Assembly: GCA_018287875.1 (NCBI GenBank)
Contig: JAGVVL010000002.1
Span: 3,534,001-3,598,000 of the forward strand
Length of the DNA: 64,000 nucleotides
DNA from: Nigrospora sphaerica
Lineage: Eukaryota; Ascomycota; Sordariomycetes; Amphisphaeriales; Apiosporaceae
Direction of reading: 5' to 3'
The notes under the pieces are model-generated. The model had not been told where the DNA came from and did not search any database. It saw only the letters and a list, made by a program, of their open reading frames with translations. The number at the start of each line of letters is the position of its first letter. Positions within the stretch are counted from its first letter, which is position 1. Of this stretch, positions 42,680 through 54,553 are shown piece after piece. The position numbers and the translations under genes were made by a program.

Positions 42680-43493
42680 TTAGTCACTTTTCAGCATGCT
42701 CTCGACGAGGTCGCCGAGGGGGCCCCAGAAGTCCTTGCCGCTGGCGAGGCCGTGTTCGTCGATGAAGAGCACGTACTGCTTGAAGCTGGTGTTGAGGTGG
42801 GGCTCGAGGCCGAGCTCGCGGATGACGGGGTAGTGGTGGCAGTAGATGTGGGCGTAGACGCGGTACATGCGTTTGAAGATCTGGCGCACGAGCGAGGGGA
42901 ACGACTTGGGGAAGGGCACGCCGATGCGCGACGGCAGGATCGCCTCGTTGTCGATGCTGCTCTGCACCCACGACATGAGCTGCTCGATGTAGGCCGGTGC
43001 CGCCATCTTGGTCGGCCGCTTGTAATTTTCGCTGTCCTGCCAGAGGTACTCGAACCTGGGAGGGGGGAGGGCTGGTGAGCATATCGACGGGAAGAGGGGA
43101 TTAGGCAGGGGCTGGGACGGGGCGTACTCATCCGTGGCCTTCATCTCGGGGCACGACTGCGGCGAGCAGAACTCGGTGATGGCGCCGTACAACAGGTTGA
43201 TCTGGTTGTAGAAATCCACCATGTTGACGGCCAGCCACTCGTTTTCGTCCTCACCCTCGGGCAGCTTGACGACCTTGCGCAGGCTGCCACCGCCCAGCGT
43301 CGCCTCGGCATACTGGCGCAGCTGGTAGCTGGTGTTGCCTCGGCCGCCGGGGCGGGAGCGGAACTGGTTGCGGGTTCGCTGGTTGCTGCGTTGGTGCCCT
43401 GTCAGCCGAGGGGCGCATACCCGTCCCCGGGCCACGCATTTGCGGCACAGGGGGCGGAGGACGAACGTACATGGTAGTGACAAAAGACGTCAT
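42680..43493 (-). CDS. mob1: MOB kinase activator Mob1
   Basis: Three exons, complement(join(42680..43055, 43128..43385, 43471..43493)), 218 residues. Exon 1 is only 23 nt (MTSFVTTI). The Mob1/phocein domain is complete: [55 protein letters not shown], the zinc-binding CSPQSC and [17 protein letters not shown], and the C-terminal [18 protein letters not shown]. Mob1 activates NDR/LATS-type kinases (Dbf2/Sid2) in the septation or mitotic-exit network. Length matches the family (about 210-220). Intron 2 (72 nt, donor GTACGC, acceptor CCCAG) is open and a multiple of three, so a naive ORF reads through it and inserts about 24 Pro-rich residues into the conserved domain. Confidence 0.96.
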
Positions 43494-46400
43494 CCTGGTG
43501 TCGAGCTCGTGGAGTATGACTATGGTGGCCGTCAGGCCTATGAAGCCCAGTAAGTACATGTTCGTCGCTGGTTTTCCGGAGTTTCTCGCGATGGCCAACG
43601 GGGGGCATGATGGAGTACGGTTTGGCTACTTACGATGAAGCCGGGGGGGGAGGAAAACGGCGAGGGGCAGGTGGTTCGTCGAGTCGTGTTTCTATGCGGG
43701 CGCGGTCGCGGGGGCGATGTCGTAATGGAGCAGCGAAACGTGGAATTCGGGGCGGCCGTTCGACGTGCTGGCGTGCGATCTAGAGGTGTTGTGAGGCTGA
43801 CAAGTGAGGGTCGGGTCGGGTCGTGTTTACCTTCTTTCCAAGGGGAGTTTGGTCGCAGGGCGAGCTACTGGGCGGTTGCCGATGGGAGGGATAACCAGTG
43901 GCATTGCTGGAAATTGATTGGGCTGGAATGACGTCCCACACGGGAAGCGCACAGGCCAGGGGGGACAGGGGGTCTCCTTGAATCCTCGGAGGATGGACTT
44001 TGTAGGCTGTAATTTTGTACATCTTCCACCCATCGTACATTATTAGGCCGGGCCGGGTCTTGAACCCTTCTCTGCCCGCCTGAGGTAATGTTGGACTCCT
44101 CGGGCATCTTGCGTCGTAGCCGTCTCGTTCATTTTGCGATCGCATTTGGCGGGTTCCAGTGAACGGGTAGCTCCTCGCACTGGATCCATGCCCGGCTCCA
44201 GACCCCGCACATGTACATAAAGATGTACCTATCTACACAGGAATATCCTGTACAGAGTCAGGCGCCATCCATTCTTTCTAGCCATGCACTCGTCTTATCG
44301 GGACATCAACCCACCGAACCCCCGCTACATCAAGATGGGTACCCGAGATCGACAAGCGTGCCTGCGACCCTGTACGAGGAGCAAGCAGATCGCGCCCTAC
44401 ACTACCTAACCTACATAGTATGACATATATAGAGCGCAGGGATACGCTGCTGTGAGGTGGGACTCTCGGAAGCATGCGTCGCCAGGCAGCCCTACAAGTC
44501 CAGATCCCAGCTTCAAGGTGGTGGTGGTGACCTCGGCTTCTGCCCGCCATATCGTAGCTGTTCAATCCCCCGCGCATTGCAAGTTCCGAAAGCACAGATT
44601 GGTTAGGAAACCGCGACTTTGCCCCTCGTAAGGACATCGCCAGTCTGCCGATCTTTTCTTTGGCTTGCCGGCTGGTGTGCTAGACAAGAGCCATCTGACG
44701 GCTCACGAGAACAAGACTTTCATGCTATGGATTGGCGGACCCGTGGCCAATTGGTCGAGTATACTCAACCAGATCCTGCCGACATCGCCGTCTCAAACTG
44801 ACTCATCGTACCCCTGCAGAGAATCAGCTGAGGCAGAAGCGGCCGCTTCTTCAATGAGGCTGCCGTGACCGAAATTCCGGACCTTTGGAGCAGTATCAGG
44901 TCATCCTTCAACAAAACCAGGGTTCTGGTCGAGCCCAGTAGTTCCGTTGTTGATTACCATTTTCTTCAACTTTGCCTTGCCCATCACGTCTAAAACTGAT
45001 GCCACCTTTGCCGGCCACTTAAACGAGACGTCAACACACCACAAGAGCATGATGTAGGCCAGGGTACCGCTGTCATCCACAGATGCTGCTTCTTGTTATA
45101 ACTAGGCCACCAGGAATGGACTCGGGAGCGTCTAAAATTCGGACAATCCTCTCTCAGTATCTGGCAGTCATGCACTCCGCAGTTGCAAGTCCTCCGCAGG
45201 GTCAGCTTAGCAAGGGGTGGTAACAGGGCGTACGGCCATGGTTCAAATGGCTCTGGATTAGCATACCAGAAGCGCACCGGCGCTTCCTTTCGTCCTTTTA
45301 TGATCATACCGCGGCTCGGGGGTGGGACTTCTCCACGCTCACGAGGAACGGTCCTTATTCCAATCTAATCATGCTGAGTATCCTACGAGTGTTTCGCGCG
45401 TCATGACACCATACTTTCACAGCTCTGGGTTGTTTCTGCTGGCCATGGTCATGCCAGCTGGTGAATGAGACGGTGCAGGAGACTCGCGTCCCACCAAGGC
45501 GTAGCGAGCTCAGGTTGGGGGGGGGGTTATGCCCAGACTAGGACGCGACGACGGGTTTGAGCAAGAAGGGATGTATCGTCCTGACAACCCATCTTGATCT
45601 CTCGTTTAACCCAAACGGTCTCTTTTCCTACGAACAGCATTTGGAGTCCGTTCTGTCGAGCGCTTTCCTTCCTCGTTTGGCCGTTGCGCCCTGTTGTCTT
45701 GGCTATATTGTCTAAGCCGGCGAGTATGAATCCGCTTTTATAGTTTGTGCAGCTCACTGGTGCCTCGTCAATTTACGACAAGAGAGAGAACCTGTAATGG
45801 AGCTGTACCAGTCAGGTGATTGAAAGACACGGTTTTCCCAATTTCAAGCAGTTCACGGGTCAACTATTACCTGCTCACCATGGCCTAGTTTGGCTCAGAT
45901 TCGAGACTGACAACCGCTCGAGATCATAGCCATGCACGGATGAGCATCGATCCGGCCCATCCTAAGGTATATTACCATAGAATTGGAGCAGGCTGTAGGT
46001 TAAAGATGAGTTGATCTTTGAAGATACCTCCTGCACACGGGTGAACCCCAGTCTTCCCAATACCCCTATCCTCTTCCAGCTACGGCTTCATGCGCCTAGA
46101 ACCTGAGTCGGCGAGCTCTACGTCGAACAGCAGACAAACGGAATAAAGCTCGGGAAACCCCCTCGATGGCATAAATCTACCAGCGTACCTCCAACCTTGG
46201 GCTTGGCTCACAAACTTGGAGAGGGCGGCGAATTATCTGCGGAATATGAAAATCTTGGTCCAAGGGCCCCATGATGCACACAGCCAACATTGGATCAGCT
46301 GGTCTAAGTTGTCCAAGGTCATCAAACCGATTACGTCCCACCAGCGGATGGCACGCGACCCTCCGACGTCCAGATCAGCGAGGCCCTCTGTAACCTCACG

Positions 46401-46590
46401 TAGACCAGGGTCCCAGGCTGGCGCCTTTGACACGAACCCATGGAGTCCTGCCTTTCCTATCCGGTATGGATCGCACTGGCGCAGTGGCCAAACTCACAAG
46501 CCGTCCGGTCTCGCTTCGGATGTTTCCGGACACGCCACATGGATCGGAGACTCACTTCAAATTCTGCTACATCAGGTTGGTATGGCAGAA
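43494..46590. other. gene-poor, lower-GC stretch
   Basis: About 3.1 kb with lower GC than surrounding gene blocks and no intact gene. A short plus-strand frame at about 44640-44810 (DKSHLTAHENKTFMLWIGGPVANW) looks protein-like but cannot be assigned. The left end contains the MOB1 promoter. Confidence 0.4.
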
Positions 46591-46870
46591 CTGGAAAGAC
46601 CTCCCCTGACCGTGTTCGCACCAGTTAGAGGTCCGTATGATCATGGGTCCCTCTTACAGCTGAAAGACGAATCGTCCAACGGTACATACCTCAGAGGCTT
46701 GCCGTTCAGGGTATCAGCTGATCGTTGGTGGCGACTCGAAAGCCTTTAACCGGCGTGTGGGACTTGGGCAAGTCCTTGTGTATCAATCCCGGGGACGGAA
46801 AGGATGGGGTTGGCAGCGTGTATCACGACGGTGTCATCAAAGCAACCGGTTCATTCCTTCAAAGAGCCAG
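46590..46870 (+). pseudogene. decayed HET-domain (heterokaryon incompatibility) gene fragment
   Basis: The plus frame ending at 46749 encodes RGLPFRVSADRWWRLESL and is closed by a stop. The next frame continues directly with LTGVWDLGKSLCINPGDGKDG (about 46744-46806). Together these resemble the two hallmark segments of the HET domain: the x-V-x-NLWxAL helix region followed by LWVDALCINQxD. In intact proteins they are about 20-30 residues apart; here they abut, so part is missing. No start, intron or downstream domain is recognisable. HET proteins trigger nonself-recognition cell death in filamentous ascomycetes. This would be a relic of one. Confidence 0.38.
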
Positions 46871-49048
46871 TAAGACCATGGCATGACGGGCTAAGACAAT
46901 ATGAGAATTTCCAACTAGCTTTGGCTGGAATGCCGCCTAATCCAACCACAGGGTCTACCACACGAAACTGTATTCTCAGCTGGAGAGCCGGGCTCTTTCG
47001 GGGTCGTCACGACATAGACAAGGACAGTTCCGTAGGCCAACGGGATCAGCCAGAGGGAGTACCCTGAGGAGAGTGGGTTGTTCGGGTTGTTCTACGTGGG
47101 CAACACCAACACGAATCGCCACCAATGTCAACCAGTGCCTCGGTTGGCTGAAAACGTCGGATTGACTTGGTGATAGCCGCCGTTCCTCCCGAGGCACGCT
47201 CTCGGAAAAGGGCAAAATACACTGGCCATAAACAACAGGACAAAGAAGTACGGTACTACTATGAGGGGCGCAATGCCGGAGCCCGGCCGACCATTTGCAG
47301 CCCAGCGCCGGGCCATTGGGCGATACACAGCCAAGCAGAGTGCTGGGCAGGAAGAAAGACGCCGTATCGACCCGAAACGACCCGTCTCGCCGGACCATCT
47401 GTCGGCGACAGTTTGGGGCTTCAGTACTCAGGCGACCGATGACAGCTGATTGGCTTCGTCCGTCCACGTGCAGGCGTCTCTTGGCCATGGACGTGCAGAA
47501 GGGCAATGAAGGGTCCGGTGAAGCGGCCTTCTCGCCGATTGGCACCCAGCAAGCGCTATACACACCAACTGGCGCGGGTGCTACCCCGGGACTTGGCTGA
47601 CGGGCAGGCGGGAGCGCAGGGTCTCGTTCGTTCCCCCCTCTTTCTCAGCGACGGCGGCCGGCACAGTGGACAGCCGCGGGCACGAACATGTAGGGGAACT
47701 CTACCTACGTAAAGCACGCCAGTATGTGCATAAGGTACTAATATGGGCTGGGATGGGGGGGGTGCCTAGGAATTGAATAGAGTGGGAGGAGAGAAACAGA
47801 CGCCGTGTGGCAGGTGGTGCGCAAGGGGCAGGCGAGCAAGGATGAACCCAGAGCTGGAGCTATGGGCAGTTGGAGATGCAGGTGTGTGGTCGCGCTGGTT
47901 CCCGGTTGAGGAGGGGTCGTCTTGTCACTGGCGCCATGATCCCCAATCCCCGAAAGATTGGACAGAACAGACGACAAAGCCCAGCACGACACGAGCGGCA
48001 CACACACCCTTAATTGGAACGCCATCCCGTCCACCCACGCCCGTGTTGCCTGTCCCGGATCTCTCTTGCTCTTCTTTCGCGATCTCGCGCCCTCGTCACC
48101 ACGCATTCGCCTTTTCACCCTGTCCGTGCCGCCGTACGACGCCAGGGAGAGGAGACCCAGGTAGAGACAGAGAGACCCGCGAAAGAGAGAGAGAGAGAGA
48201 GGCGGAGAGAGAGAGATAGAGATAGACAGGGTACGCACACACACAACGCGACTGCACGCCCCCGTCCGTCCTAGGCTCGCGTGTCCGTTGTCGTCCCGTC
48301 CATCATCCTGCCTGCCAGAAAAAGAACGTCCGTATCCACGCCGCAAACGCTGATGCTGGGCCTCGATTTCGTTTGATACGCCGCTGGACCCAACACCTCC
48401 TCGCTGATCGCACCCCGTGCGTCTGCCCTGTGCCCCGAAACGTGCATGTCGCTTCGGCCCCAACATCCCTTGCCCACGCAACCCCCGATTACCCGTGCGC
48501 GAACTCGGCCGGCGGACGCCATTGTAGGTCCAGCGTCCCATCGCCAAAGAGCCGCGACGCCTCGGGCATACCCAGCCCATACGTCGACCATCCATCTGCT
48601 CGCCGGGCGCGTGAGACGATCCCTTCGCCTCGGCCCAGCCGACGAAGCCCGGCTCGCATCGCCACCGCCAGTTCTGCTCCAGCGCCTGCAAGTGCCGGCC
48701 ATCGGCCCCGACGCGATTGGGCCAAGCAGCGTCTACCGACATTCCATTCGCACAATCTACGCCTTCGGTACCCAAGCCTTTCCTTAGCCGAAATAGCACG
48801 CAGCCCGCCGAGGCCGTTGCGGACAGTTGCCGCGCAGAAGCGACCGTGCGACCGACTCCACGCACCGCTGATCGCTCTCGAGACCCTGGGACACGACCCG
48901 CGCGCGATGCCCAACCGCCCCCATTGTTACCTCCTGAACGAAGAACGTCGTTGATCGCGCACCCAACCCCTCGCCGCGCGACTTACGCCGTCCCCGACGC
49001 CGCGTCCTGTAGCGCCTAGCGTGCGGACCAGAACGGCCAGCGCCCGAC
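46871..49048. other. gene-free stretch and RasGEF leader
   Basis: About 2.2 kb. The largest minus-strand ORF (46976-47563) has no motif. The right part, pyrimidine- and C-rich, is probably the promoter and long 5' leader of the RasGEF gene. It contains a GA microsatellite. Confidence 0.4.
48184..48228. repeat. GA/GATA microsatellite
   Basis: An imperfect (GA)n tract interrupted by GGCG, then (GATA)-like units, upstream of the RasGEF gene. Confidence 0.85.
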
Positions 49049-51654
49049 ATGGAGAGCATCAACATCGCCGTTATCGGGGCCAATGGCGTGGGCAAGTCCC
49101 ATTTCATCCAGAGAGCCATGGGCCTCGCACGAGCACCCGGCCCCCAGCCGACCACGGCCCGGATGTTCATTGAGAATGTGCCCTACGCCGTCACCGTGTT
49201 TGAGCTGGACCTCGAGTACTTTGACGTGAACCCGGAGCGCCAGATCCAATGGCCCAAGCAAATCGGCGGCACTATGATGCCGCCCATCGACGGCGTGCTG
49301 CTGCTGTACGATGTTACGAACCGCGACAGCATCATAGAGCTGCCGCAGACGTTGAGTAAGCTGCCGACCACAACCCCCCTCCGCGCGCGTCCGGCGGCAG
49401 ACACCGACTGACGACGGCACCAGCGGCATTAGTGAATTCGTCCCTGCCCACCGTTCTGGTAGCGACCAAGTGCGACAATCCCGAGACGGCGAGACAGATT
49501 GATACCGAAGCCCTTGCCAGCGCTTGCCAATCGTGCATTGCGAGTTTCAAGACGTCGGCGAGCAAACCCGAGAGCGCCAGGATGTCCCTGTCCATGTTGT
49601 TGAAGCACCTCGTGCAAATCCGCATAGGTGAGTTCGGGCCCGGCGCTTCTGACCGCGCCCCCGCCGGCGCGGGCGGCCGCAGGACTAACGCCGGAGCAGA
49701 CGAGGCCGCCGAAGGGACGGGCACCCGGCGCCGCGCCGCCTCCTCCGCCACTCTGCTGGACACACCCATCGACGCCACCACGGGCCGCCCTCTAAGTCAA
49801 CACAGCAAACATAGTCGTGCGAGCTCGGACATGTCACTCTTGAAGGGCTTCGCCCAGCAGGCAGGCAAGCATCTTCACACAGCTCCCTCGGGTCGCCGCG
49901 TACTAACTACGAAAAATCTAACAGCTTCCGGAGACGAGCACGGCCAGTCCGTCTCCAGCATGCTGCGCGCGTCGGGCATCCGCCTCGACCGCCAGAGCGC
50001 CCCGTCCTTCCTGGACGTGGAGGAGTCGGACGCCGACTCTTTCGTGTACCACGACGAGATACCCATTCTGCAGCGCAACGACGAGATCAGCTTCGACCGC
50101 CCCGCCAAGAAGACGGGCATCACCTTTGACGAGTTGATCGATCGCTTGATCGGGCCCAAGATGTCCCGCGCGGACAGCAACTTTGCCGACATCTTCCTGT
50201 GTCTCTACCGCAAGTTTGCGGCGCCAGGGGAGCTCTTCTCGGCGATCCTGGCCCGGCTGGACCGGGTCAAGGCCGACACGTCGGTGCACTACCTAACCAA
50301 AACGTCGACGCAGCTGCGCATCATCGAGATGGTGGCGCGGTGGGTGGCCGCGTACCCCGGCGATTTCATTCGGCCGACGACGCGCAAGAACATCGAGGAA
50401 TTCATACGGCACCTCTCCGCGGAGCCCATCTTCGCGGCGGCCGCGCAGCAGATGCGCCGCAGCCTCGAATTCAGCGTGATGGAGGACGACGACACGGGCT
50501 GGGCCAAGGCGGACGTGGTCGAGGAGGACTCGGCGTCGACGGCGTCCAGCGTGGGCCGGGACGGCCTTCAGAGGACGTCGGAGATGAACGAGAGCATGAG
50601 CTGCCTGAGCGTGGACGACCCCAACGCCCGAAGGCCGTCGGCCAGCTCGTCCCTGAACACGGACGGGAGCGCCGGGACCAAGTGCCACCAGTTCCAGTTC
50701 CACTCGTACGAGGACTACGAGCGGGAGGCGGCGACCATGACGCCGTCGTACACGATGCCCCTGACCAAGTTCCGGTACCACATCTTCATGGACACGTCGG
50801 ACGACGACATTGCCGACGAGATTACGCGCATCGACTGGGTCATGTTTTCGTCCATTCGCGTCCGCGACCTGGTGCGGCACGTCAGTTTGAACGCGCAACA
50901 GAGGGAACGGTCCCGGAGCATGAAGAACGTGAACCGGATGGTGAACCACTTCAACCACGTGGCGAAATGGGTGGCCAACATGATTTTGATGAGGGACAAG
51001 GCCAAGCACCGGGCCCAGATGCTGGAGAAGTACATGAACATTGCCCTGAAACTGCGCCAGCTGAACAACTACAACGGCCTGGCGGCAGTGCTGGCCGGCA
51101 TCAACGGGACGGCGATCCACCGCCTGACGCAGACGCGGGGCCTCGTGCCGGCGGAGGTGCAGAAGCGGTTCGCGAGGCTGGTGCTCCTGATGGGAACCCA
51201 GAAGAGCCACTTCGCCTACCGCCTGGCCTGGGAAAACTCGCCTTTGCCCCGCATCCCGTTCATGCCCCTCCACCGGCGCGACTTGGTATCGGCCGAAGAG
51301 GGCAGCATGACGTTTGTTGGTCCCGACGGCGACCGCATCAACTGGAAGAAGTTTGAGGTCTTGGGCGAGGTCATTATGCCCATCATGAAGAGCCAAGGCA
51401 CGCCGTACCCGAACCTCGTCAAGCACGACGTTGCAAGGGAGTTGATTCTAGACTGCCTCATGCCCACGGACGACGAGGTAAGTTATTCTTCTTGGGACCC
51501 GCCGCGGACGCAGGCGGACCTTTCTCCCACACCCAGAGCGGTGGTGCTGACATGCGGATAGGATATATACCAGCGTAGCGTGCAAGTGGAGAGCAGCGGC
51601 GGTGGTGCCTTTGACGCCAGCAAGAAGAAGTTCCCGTGGTTCGCCAACAAGTAG
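49049..51654 (+). CDS. Ras-family guanine nucleotide exchange factor with N-terminal GTPase-like domain
   Basis: Proposed CDS join(49049..49355, 49424..49627, 49700..51477, 51562..51654), 793 residues, phases consistent. The N-terminus is a Ras-like fold: P-loop GANGVGKSHF (residues 9-18), DGVLLLYDVTNRDS and a VATKCDN base-recognition motif. The switch-II DxxG is not evident, so GTP hydrolysis is doubtful. A Ser-rich linker leads to the RasGEF N-terminal module (ITFDELIDRLIG, ADIFLCLYRKFAAPGELF) and the CDC25-type catalytic domain (EITRIDWVMFSSIRVRDLV, MVNHFNHVAKWVANMIL, KLRQLNNYNGLAAVLAGINGTAIHRL, PLPRIPFMPLHRRDL, INWKKFEVLGEVI). The C-terminus is basic, KKKFPWFANK. It likely loads GTP on Ras or Rap/Rsr1-type GTPases in polarity or nutrient signalling. 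Intron 49628..49699 is in frame but has perfect signals. A further optional GC-AG intron may exist at 49865..49924. Confidence 0.9.
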
Positions 51655-54081
51655 TGTACGGGCGGAACCGTCGATTAGTCTCAGACGTCGCAACGCAGCT
51701 CGAGGCGGGCCCTCACCTTCCAACGCGCATCAGCGTTAGGGGAGGGGGTCAGGGGAAGAAGGGGGGGAGGGGAGGAAAGGTTTCCAGTCCGGGTACTACA
51801 GACCTGGCACCTGGGTCGATATTGCCGAAGAGTCCATATACCATCATCGCGAGTTAGCTAATGAATTGCCTGTTGTTGTTGTTGTTGTACCTGACACGGT
51901 GGACGGCTTTGCTGGCATTGCTGGCATGGGGTGACGATGACCACACTTGCAAACGACTTGTAAATGCGAGCGGGGCAATCTGGGGATGCGCCCACGCTTG
52001 GCGCGTTCGAGGGGGGAGAGTTTGCTGTCTCAGGCCGAGCGACGAGGGGCTTCGCTACCGGCGGACGGCAGGGCATGGCTTGGCATGGCTTGGCTCGTGA
52101 CGTCGGTCCGGGATTGCCATACTCCGTTGAACAAAGGGTGGAATCGTACGTAGGAGGAAGGCTTCCAGAAGTCCGCGGCATGGATTCCAATGAGCTTGCC
52201 AGGAGGCCTGCCGTGGGCCTTTCATTACCGTGGCTGCAGGAGCGGTCAAGGCGAGTGTCGATTATAACAAAGCATTGTATTGAGGGCCCCGCTACTCTAA
52301 TCTATGTCGTAGCCCTCTCGGTCTTCCCCCCTTTGAGCGCCGAAACGACACCAGACACTGGGGCAGCAGCAACCTCCAGATCTCGCTACCATCCGGGGGG
52401 GGCAACCCGTGACGTTCGACAGCCCTTCCCCGTTCGGCACGTTACAGGCGAGCAGGACCGGCGTGGGCCAGAGGACGAACAGGCGTGGTCCTCTGCCCTA
52501 TCGCACCACCATCAACCGGTAAGGGGTAACGAGAGAGGGGGGCCACAACCATGGGAGGCGCGGAAGAGGCTGTCCGATGCGGGACCTGGAAGCAGGCGAG
52601 GCAAGAAACCACTGATGAGCAGAAAGGATACGGGAGTCGCATGGCAACGACTGCGTCGAGACAACTCCATGCAGTTAGCGGCTCGCACGTCCCGGGAGAA
52701 AATCTCTGGGGAGGGGCAAAGGGGAATGCAGGAGGCAGCGGACGAGGCTATGACTTGGGTTTAGCGCGGGCCGGAGTTGGTTTCTCAACACGTTTAGATG
52801 TCAGTGGATCGCGCCTTGGAAGCGAAGAAGACGGAGGGGCAGAGGGGCAGAGGGGCACCGAGGTTGACAGGGAGGTCCAGGGGGAGACAGGAAAAGGGCC
52901 CCATGACGATCACCCAGGGAGTGAATATGCCTGGTGAAGAACCCATGTCGCGGGCGTGTTGCATTCTCCGATGACTAGAGGCCGCGTAGGGTGGGAGCAG
53001 AAGGTCGCATAGCGTCGAATTTCCCAACGTGGATGGCAGGAGGGGGGCAGGACGGGCACAGCCGAGGCCGAGGAACGAATCTCACATCTGCCGGGCTCGT
53101 ATACTGCAGGGCAGCGCGTCCGCGCACATCATCTTCATCCTCGTCCTCACCATCATGCTCACCATCAGGGACGGGCGGAGCGATGGCGAAAGGACGACCC
53201 AGGCCTGGACAGTTGTGGGTGGCGCCATCGGCCCCTCTGCCGATCTATACTCTGGATTGCGAAAAGGCCGTGCCCGGCCGCCCGCCCCGGAACGCACACG
53301 CCCTGCATGGCGGACCTGTACCGGACTATCGAAGGATGGTTGAGGACGCACGGATGGCGGCTATTTGAACGACGGCGGCGATCGTGACTGAAGGTCGTAG
53401 GGCGGCTGAAAGGGCAGAAAGGAAAGAGGGGGGACGCCCGTCCGCATGCGTGCACCCATATCCCATCATCACGGTCCCTCGCCCAGGACCGGATAGTTCA
53501 TGGCAAGGGGAGAGAGCCCATTCGCCGCCGAGACGTCGTCGGCTCCATCGCGGGTCCCCCGGTTTAGTGTCTCCAAACCCACCTGGAGGAGCTCTCTGGA
53601 ATTAACGGTTTGCCCTGGTCCCCTAGAGCCCCACCGCGTTGGGGCACACGGCGCCTTGTGGCCGGAGCGGGCGAGGGCCTCGGCTGCCTGCCTCCGCAGG
53701 AACCAGGCCGGCAGAGCGCGACTACGAGACTGTTTGCCTGGCAGAGTCGCAGGCCACCAGGGGGGGCGTGGCAGCGGCCGCGGAAGGAGGCCCAAAGTCG
53801 AGAAACGAAGGAGGAGTCGTAGCTGCCGGTCTAGCCCCCCGGTCCAACCCCCCGGTCCAACCCCCGGTCCCTGGGGTCCGTACAATTTCTCGCCCAGCCT
53901 ATCCGTACGCAGCTCCTTGTGACTCTAACATGCAATATACACCTTCGGCTACCGAGTATGCAGACCGCCCCAGCCCGGCCAAGCAGCCCGGCCCAGGTGC
54001 CAGGTACGGGATCCCATGTCGTGTGCGGGCGGTGCGGACCACATGGCAATGGAGCAGGCAGGCATCACCCACACACTTGCT

Positions 54082-54120
<39 letters not shown>

Positions 54121-54553
54121 ATACTCACACTCACACTCACACACTCAGCTGTACGCTACCCGCGCTATCCGAATTTACCCATGAACCCCCAAGGAGCTGC
54201 TTGCGGCGATGGGGACCGAGGAAATTGCGGTTCGCAACGGTTCCGGGACGGACCCATGCTCGACCCTCCCCCCTTCCTCTGGCCGGCGAGCGCGAGGATA
54301 GACCCCGGACGACGGATGTCGTGCCACCCGCCCACGACACGACGTTGTTATATAAGGAACCCATCGCCATGGCACTCTGATGGAACTTGCTCTCTCGGTC
54401 AAGCACCTCCCCAGGGATAGAGCTTCCGTCCAACTTCCAGTCATTCTTTATGTAAGTGACGGGCCGAGACCCCCCCTCTCCCTTTCCCCGCTTCGAGCGC
54501 AACGCGGCTGACGAGGCGCAACAACAGTTTGCTCTAGTGCTTCCTGTTTCGCT
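51655..54553. other. gene-free stretch upstream of the GMC gene
   Basis: About 2.9 kb without a credible gene. It contains a GTT run (about 51870-51889), a CA microsatellite and many overlapping ORFs with no motif. The last few hundred bases should be the GMC promoter. Confidence 0.4.
54084..54145. repeat. CA microsatellite with CACTCA units
   Basis: (CA)n of about 17 units (54084-54118) followed by several CACTCA-type units. ORFs across it are Thr/His repeats and not real. Confidence 0.9.

Noticed and set aside
44035..44085. GGGTTCAAGACCC motif (minus strand)
   Set aside because: Resembles a T arm, but the rest of a cloverleaf cannot be formed.
44640..44868. Plus-strand frame with DKSHLTAHENKTFMLWIGGPVANW
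   Set aside because: Protein-like look but short, without start or splice context or a family match; kept only as a note.
50199..51426. Long ORFs on both strands within the RasGEF exon
   Set aside because: Shadow frames; the RasGEF frame has all conserved motifs.
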